Source: DATNIC01 sp035604635 (lineage in GTDB: Bacteria; Vulcanimicrobiota; Vulcanimicrobiia; Vulcanimicrobiales; Vulcanimicrobiaceae). Taken from it: DNA of 8,626 nt. The position numbers were made by a program, and so were the translations under genes. The stretch covers positions 1 through 8,626 of the forward strand of contig DATNIC010000087.1 in assembly GCA_035604635.1 (NCBI GenBank). The letters are read 5' to 3'. The notes below the pieces were generated by a model. It worked only from the letters and a program-made list of their open reading frames with translations. It did no database searches and was not told the DNA's origin. Positions 6,095 to 8,626 of the stretch are shown piece by piece. Numbering within the stretch: position 1 is the first letter of the stretch; every line of letters begins with the position of its first letter.

Positions 6095-6649
6095 TTATAA
6101 GCGCGCCGACGCCTTCGCTTTCTTTCCGGATTTCAAGAAGTAGACCAGCACGCGCTTTTCTTCGCGATAGCCGACGAGGCTCTTCTGCCGTGACGGATCG
6201 CGCATCACGTCGATCGCGCAGTCGACGACCTCGTCACGGGCTTCGGGATCTTCGTCGATCGGTTCGTCGGACGGAGGATTCTTGACGAGCGCATCACCGA
6301 AGCGCTCGCCCAAGAGCGAGAGCTGCAGCATGAGTTCGTCCCGGGTGAACGAGGCCGCATCTCGGGTGACGTGGATGAACGTCGTCACACCGTCGACCTC
6401 GCAGTCGACCGCAAGCGCCGCCGGCTCGTCGCCGGTCAGCTCGAGGAACGTTCCGATGTGCTCGGCCAGCGACGCCGCCAGCTTCTGCTGGGCCCGGCGA
6501 TCGAGCCGCTTCGCCACCACGTACGACAGCTTGACGGTGCCGTCGGCCGGTCGCGAGATGATACTCGAGATCTCGGGAAACCGGACGAGCAGCGCCACGA
6601 TCACGTTCACGGTGTCGGGCGACTCTGTCGGTACTCGGGTGGTGATCAA
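6095..6649 (-). CDS. Unrecognised 184-aa protein upstream of ymdB
   Basis: I do not recognise this protein. The likely start is TTG at 6647-6649, with AAGGA ten bases upstream on the minus strand (6660-6664). Residues 1-120 look like a compact alpha/beta domain: a hydrophobic strand-helix start (VNVIVALLVRFPEISSI), KLSYVVAKRL, a helix to about 70, then strands VDCEVDGVTTFIHV and a helix. Residues about 123-142 form a Pro/Asp/Glu-rich, probably flexible linker. A short C-terminal part ends in strand RVLVYFLK and a basic tail KKAKASAR, which might touch nucleic acid. There is no signal peptide or membrane segment. Only 14 bases separate it from ymdB, and ymdB overlaps the PHP gene, so it is probably the first gene of a three-gene operon. 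A regulator, adaptor or RNA-binding role is possible but only inferred. Confidence 0.75.
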   Translation of the reverse strand: MITTRVPTESPDTVNVIVALLVRFPEISSIISRPADGTVKLSYVVAKRLDRRAQQKLAASLAEHIGTFLELTGDEPAALAVDCEVDGVTTFIHVTRDAASFTRDELMLQLSLLGERFGDALVKNPPSDEPIDEDPEARDEVVDCAIDVMRDPSRQKSLVGYREEKRVLVYFLKSGKKAKASARL

Positions 6650-6681
6650 GGGTATCTCGTCCTTCGAAGGCGGCCGGCGGT

Positions 6682-6709
6682 GGGGGGGAGGGTTCCGGGT
6701 GTTCGCGGG
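6682..6709 (+). other. Potential G-quadruplex motif
   Basis: Four or more G tracts of at least three bases occur with loops of 1 (A), 4 (TTCC) and 7 (TGTTCGC) bases, fitting the standard G3-N1-7 pattern. They begin in the seven-G run at 6682-6688. The G-rich strand is the coding strand of the downstream membrane-protein gene, so the motif could form in its mRNA leader or in promoter DNA. The pattern is seen directly; folding is inferred. Confidence 0.5.
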
Positions 6710-6751
6710 CCCAGGGGCGACCCCTGCGGCTCCAAGCAGCCTCCGGGCCCG
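6706..6751. repeat. Nested inverted repeats able to form a three-way junction
   Basis: An outer pair CGGGCCC (6706-6712) / GGGCCCG (6745-6751) gives seven G-C pairs. Inside it are AGGGG 6713-6717 / CCCCT 6721-6725 with a three-base loop, and GGCT 6728-6731 / AGCC 6738-6741 with a six-base loop. The three stems together form a small cloverleaf-like fold about 44 bases before the membrane-protein ATG. It could be a leader RNA structure on either strand or a protein-binding DNA site. Confidence 0.45.
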
Positions 6752-6794
6752 TCCCCGGGAGTGGACTCCGAAGAGCCCGAAAGGCGATCACGTC

Positions 6795-7364
6795 ATGGGA
6801 GTCCGGCGGCTACTGGTAACCCTGCCGATCGCCCTCTCCGTTGCAGCCGCCGCCCACGGCGTGCGCTTCGGCGACGAACACGCGTTTGGGGAAGAGTACC
6901 ACGACTGGGTCTGCACGCTCATGCTGGCGGGCCTCCCGGCCCTTGCCTGGGCGTTCCTAGCTCGAGCTGCCGCCGGGCTTGCGACGTACGCCGACGGGAG
7001 CGTCCTCGCCGAGCGGCTTGCAGAGCTCTTGCCGGGGCGCGGACGCCTCGGCGCTCTGGCGGCGTCGATCGCTGCGTCGGCGAGCGCGATCTACATCGGC
7101 ATCGAACGCCTCGAAGCAGACGGTGACACGAGCTACGTCTTCGCCCTAGCGATCATCGTCGCGATCAGCATCTCCGTCGCGTTCGCGACGCGCCGCGTCC
7201 TCGAAATCGTCGCCTCGGCGACCATCGCATTCTTTCGCCGCCTGGTCGCGGCATTGCGCCGCAGCGCGCCGGTACGGCCGCTGCGCGCGAGCCGCCCGCG
7301 CGCGACGCCACGCGTCGATTGGGCAGCGGTCCGCCTCGGCCGTGCCCCTCCCCTAGCCGCCTAG
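6795..7364 (+). CDS. Small integral membrane protein of unknown function
   Basis: I do not recognise a family. The 189-residue product begins at ATG 6795 with a weak AAAGG ten bases upstream; the frame is open far upstream, but only this start gives a sensible N terminus. Hydrophobic segments lie at about 5-24 (possibly a signal anchor), 38-60, 85-104 and 113-134, followed by a partly hydrophobic stretch to about 155 broken by arginines. The C terminus, about 150-189, is Arg/Pro/Ala-rich and probably cytoplasmic under the positive-inside rule. Between the first two segments a His/Glu-rich loop (GDEHAFGEEYHD, 26-37) could bind metal or protons, but this is speculative. It is followed by an intrinsic terminator and then by a TonB-dependent receptor on the same strand. 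A link to that receptor's transport is possible but not shown. Confidence 0.72.
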   Translation: MGVRRLLVTLPIALSVAAAAHGVRFGDEHAFGEEYHDWVCTLMLAGLPALAWAFLARAAAGLATYADGSVLAERLAELLPGRGRLGALAASIAASASAIYIGIERLEADGDTSYVFALAIIVAISISVAFATRRVLEIVASATIAFFRRLVAALRRSAPVRPLRASRPRATPRVDWAAVRLGRAPPLAA

Positions 7365-7370
7365 CGTTAC

Positions 7371-7389
7371 CGGCCGCTTCGGCCTTTTT
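7371..7389 (+). terminator. Intrinsic (rho-independent) terminator
   Basis: GGCCG (7372-7376) and CGGCC (7380-7384) form a five-base-pair G-C stem around CTT, followed at once by TTTTT (7385-7389). It starts seven bases after the membrane-protein stop codon. The reverse strand lacks a T run after the stem, so termination acts only on plus-strand transcripts. Confidence 0.85.
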
Positions 7390-7405
7390 CGCTCGTCGAC
7401 TAGAC

Positions 7406-7411
7406 AGAGGG
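7406..7411 (+). promoter_or_regulatory. Ribosome binding site of the TonB-dependent receptor
   Basis: AGAGGG lies four bases before the ATG at 7416. The spacing is short but workable. Only 26 bases separate the terminator's T run from the ATG, so no full promoter fits between them. Confidence 0.6.
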
Positions 7412-7415
7412 ACAC

Positions 7416-8626
7416 ATGCCTCGTTTTATTTTGGCGTGGAGCAGCGCGCTCGCGCTCATCCTGTTTTCCGTCATTCCGGCAGACGCGGACGTCACCGGGC
7501 TAGTGCGCGGCCACGTCACCGTCGACGGGACCGCCCGTTCCGGTGTTACCGTCACCGTCAGCGGCAATCAAACGACGACCCAGACCACCACGGACGCCGG
7601 CGGAGACTTCACGTTCACGCGTATTCCGTTCGGTCAGTACACGGTCACGGCGCACGCCGAGGGTCGCCCCGATGCAAGCACGACCATCACGGTGACCACC
7701 GACTCGATCAACACCGTCTCCCTCAACGTCGGAGAACTCAAGCAGATCGGACGCGCGGTCGCCTCCGCGCGCAGCATCAGCGGCTATCCGGTTTCATCGA
7801 ATACGATAAATAGCCAACAAATCGCGACCTTGCCGCAAGGGAATAGCCTCAACGCGCTAATCGAAACGGTCCCGGGGATCGTCCGCTTCTCGTACGGCGA
7901 GCCGGTCGCTCACGGTTTCCACGGCGTTACCTACGAAGTCGACGGGGCACCGCTGCCGCAAACGACGGCGTCGAACTTCTCCGAGATCATCGATCCGCGC
8001 AACATCAATTCCATGGAGATCTTCACCGGGGCGTTCCCCGCCGAGTTCGGCGGGACGCGCCAAGGCGCGGTGATCAACATCATCACGAAGCGTCCGACCG
8101 ACTTCCCAAACGGCGCGTACACGTTCGTCTCCGCCGGTGGCGGCACGACCTACGGCAACCAACTGGGGACCTTCAACGAATCCGTCAAGTCCGGATCGAC
8201 GTACACCTTCGTCGATGCCAACGGCCAGCGCAACACGCGCGGGCTCGACTCGCCTACCCAAGTACCGGACAACGACAACTCGAGCCTCTCGGACTATTTC
8301 GGCCGCATCATCACGACCCTGAGTCCTCACGATACGCTCTCCGTCGACCTCTACAATCAGTACAATACGTTTCAGATCCCGATCAACACCATCCTCAATC
8401 CCAACAATCCGAATAACCCGGTCGTCAACGTCCCAGACCAAGACGACGTCCAGCTCGAGTACAGTAGCTTCGCCAACATCAACTACACCCACACGTCGCA
8501 CGACGGGAACGGCTATTTTCAGTTCATCCCGTGGTGGCGCTTCTCGCGGATCGTCTATAATGGCGACCTAGCGAATGACGTCTTGGCCCTCGACTACAGC
8601 CCGACTGACTGCGGCAATACGGACGC
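7416..8626 (+). CDS. TonB-dependent receptor with carboxypeptidase-regulatory-like domain, N-terminal part
   Basis: The frame is open from ATG 7416 to the window's end (403 complete codons), so the C-terminal barrel is missing. Residues 1-24 form a signal peptide: basic start, hydrophobic core ALALILFSVI and a likely cleavage after ADA. Residues about 27-105 form a carboxypeptidase-regulatory-like beta-sandwich (VRGHVTVDG, SGVTVTVSG, TDAGGDFTFTRIPFGQYTV). The plug domain spans about 125-228: INSQQIATLP, LIETVPGI, VTYEVDGAPLP, INSMEIFTGAFPAEFGG and GAVINIITK are typical plug motifs. After that come alternating aromatic strands with Asn/Asp-rich loops, as expected of an outer-membrane barrel. 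Such proteins import large or scarce ligands using TonB-ExbBD energy; the ligand cannot be inferred. I do not see a clear TonB box, although the stretch ELKQIGRAV just before the plug is where one might lie. It shows that the host has an outer membrane. Confidence 0.93.
   Translation, partial: MPRFILAWSSALALILFSVIPADADVTGLVRGHVTVDGTARSGVTVTVSGNQTTTQTTTDAGGDFTFTRIPFGQYTVTAHAEGRPDASTTITVTTDSINTVSLNVGELKQIGRAVASARSISGYPVSSNTINSQQIATLPQGNSLNALIETVPGIVRFSYGEPVAHGFHGVTYEVDGAPLPQTTASNFSEIIDPRNINSMEIFTGAFPAEFGGTRQGAVINIITKRPTDFPNGAYTFVSAGGGTTYGNQLGTFNESVKSGSTYTFVDANGQRNTRGLDSPTQVPDNDNSSLSDYFGRIITTLSPHDTLSVDLYNQYNTFQIPINTILNPNNPNNPVVNVPDQDDVQLEYSSFANINYTHTSHDGNGYFQFIPWWRFSRIVYNGDLANDVLALDYSPTDCGNTD

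Larger units (their letters stand above)
6650..6794. promoter_or_regulatory. G-rich, structured divergent gap
   Basis: This 145-base gap lies between the minus-strand operon (TTG at 6649) and the plus-strand membrane-protein gene (ATG at 6795), and should contain both promoters. No convincing A/T-rich -10 box is visible on either strand. On the plus strand it holds runs of G fitting a quadruplex (6682-6709), then an imperfect three-way-junction fold (6706-6751), then GGAG 6758-6761 / CTCC 6766-6769. A weak AAAGG at 6780-6784 precedes the ATG by ten bases. On the minus strand AAGGA at 6660-6664 serves the unknown gene. Confidence 0.5.

Noticed and set aside
6726..6750. Resemblance of the CCAAGCAGCC stretch to the conserved loop of SRP RNA
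   Set aside because: The diagnostic GGAA tetraloop and the symmetric internal loop are missing, and the flanking stems pair differently.
6282..6794. Upstream extension of the membrane-protein frame
   Set aside because: The upstream part is antisense to the 184-aa gene and then runs through the structured gap. Hydrophobic protein-like sequence begins only at ATG 6795.
7857..8501. Minus-strand open frame of 214 codons inside the TonB receptor
   Set aside because: It is antisense to a receptor frame with clear signal peptide, regulatory and plug domains; the product is Val/Arg/Asp-biased.
1..8626. Mobile elements, CRISPR arrays, defence genes, tRNA genes
   Set aside because: No transposase or integrase motifs, spaced direct repeats or tRNA folds were seen on either strand.

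Overview
The window is about 62-63% GC (estimated by eye) and densely packed with short intergenic gaps. It looks like chromosomal DNA of a diderm bacterium: it carries an outer-membrane TonB-dependent receptor with an N-terminal carboxypeptidase-regulatory-like domain, next to a short-form (archaeal/Thermotoga-like) adenosylhomocysteinase and a YmdB-type phosphodiesterase. That mix and the gene style would suit a little-studied phylum such as Candidatus Eremiobacterota (WPS-2). The taxonomic guess is a low-confidence inference, not something the sequence proves. I see no mobile element, CRISPR array, tRNA or rRNA.

Layout. (1) 1-1245, plus strand: the C-terminal part of a hydantoinase B/oxoprolinase-family subunit whose reading frame is broken by one base near 748-751, followed with an ATGA overlap by an unrecognised 114-aa protein. 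(2) 1246-3744, minus strand: ahcY then metK, a two-gene SAM-cycle operon with no gap between the genes. Its last stop codon lies directly against the stop of the convergent 114-aa gene. (3) 3745-3882: divergent regulatory gap. (4) 3883-4503, plus strand: a cyclodeaminase/cyclohydrolase (FTCD_C/FchA) gene of folate one-carbon metabolism, with a Shine-Dalgarno motif apparently separated from its GTG start by a hairpin. (5) 4489-6649, minus strand: a three-gene operon of an unrecognised 184-aa protein, a YmdB-like metallophosphoesterase and a PHP-domain phosphoesterase. Its tail overlaps the one-carbon gene by 15 bases. (6) 6650-6794: a very G-rich, strongly structured divergent gap. (7) 6795-7364, plus strand: a small integral membrane protein, ended by a clear intrinsic terminator. 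(8) 7416-8626, plus strand: the start of a TonB-dependent receptor that runs off the window.

How they fit together: MetK makes SAM and AhcY clears the SAH left by methyltransferases, while the divergent cyclohydrolase supplies or interconverts folate one-carbon units that feed methionine regeneration. The two phosphoesterases in the 4489-6649 operon belong to families that act on cyclic nucleotides or nucleotide/RNA ends, so this operon may serve RNA turnover or second-messenger chemistry. No obviously new multi-gene system is visible. The best leads are the frame break in the hydantoinase gene, the hairpin-bridged ribosome site before the cyclohydrolase, the G-quadruplex/three-way-junction leader, and the unknown protein tied to YmdB and PHP.
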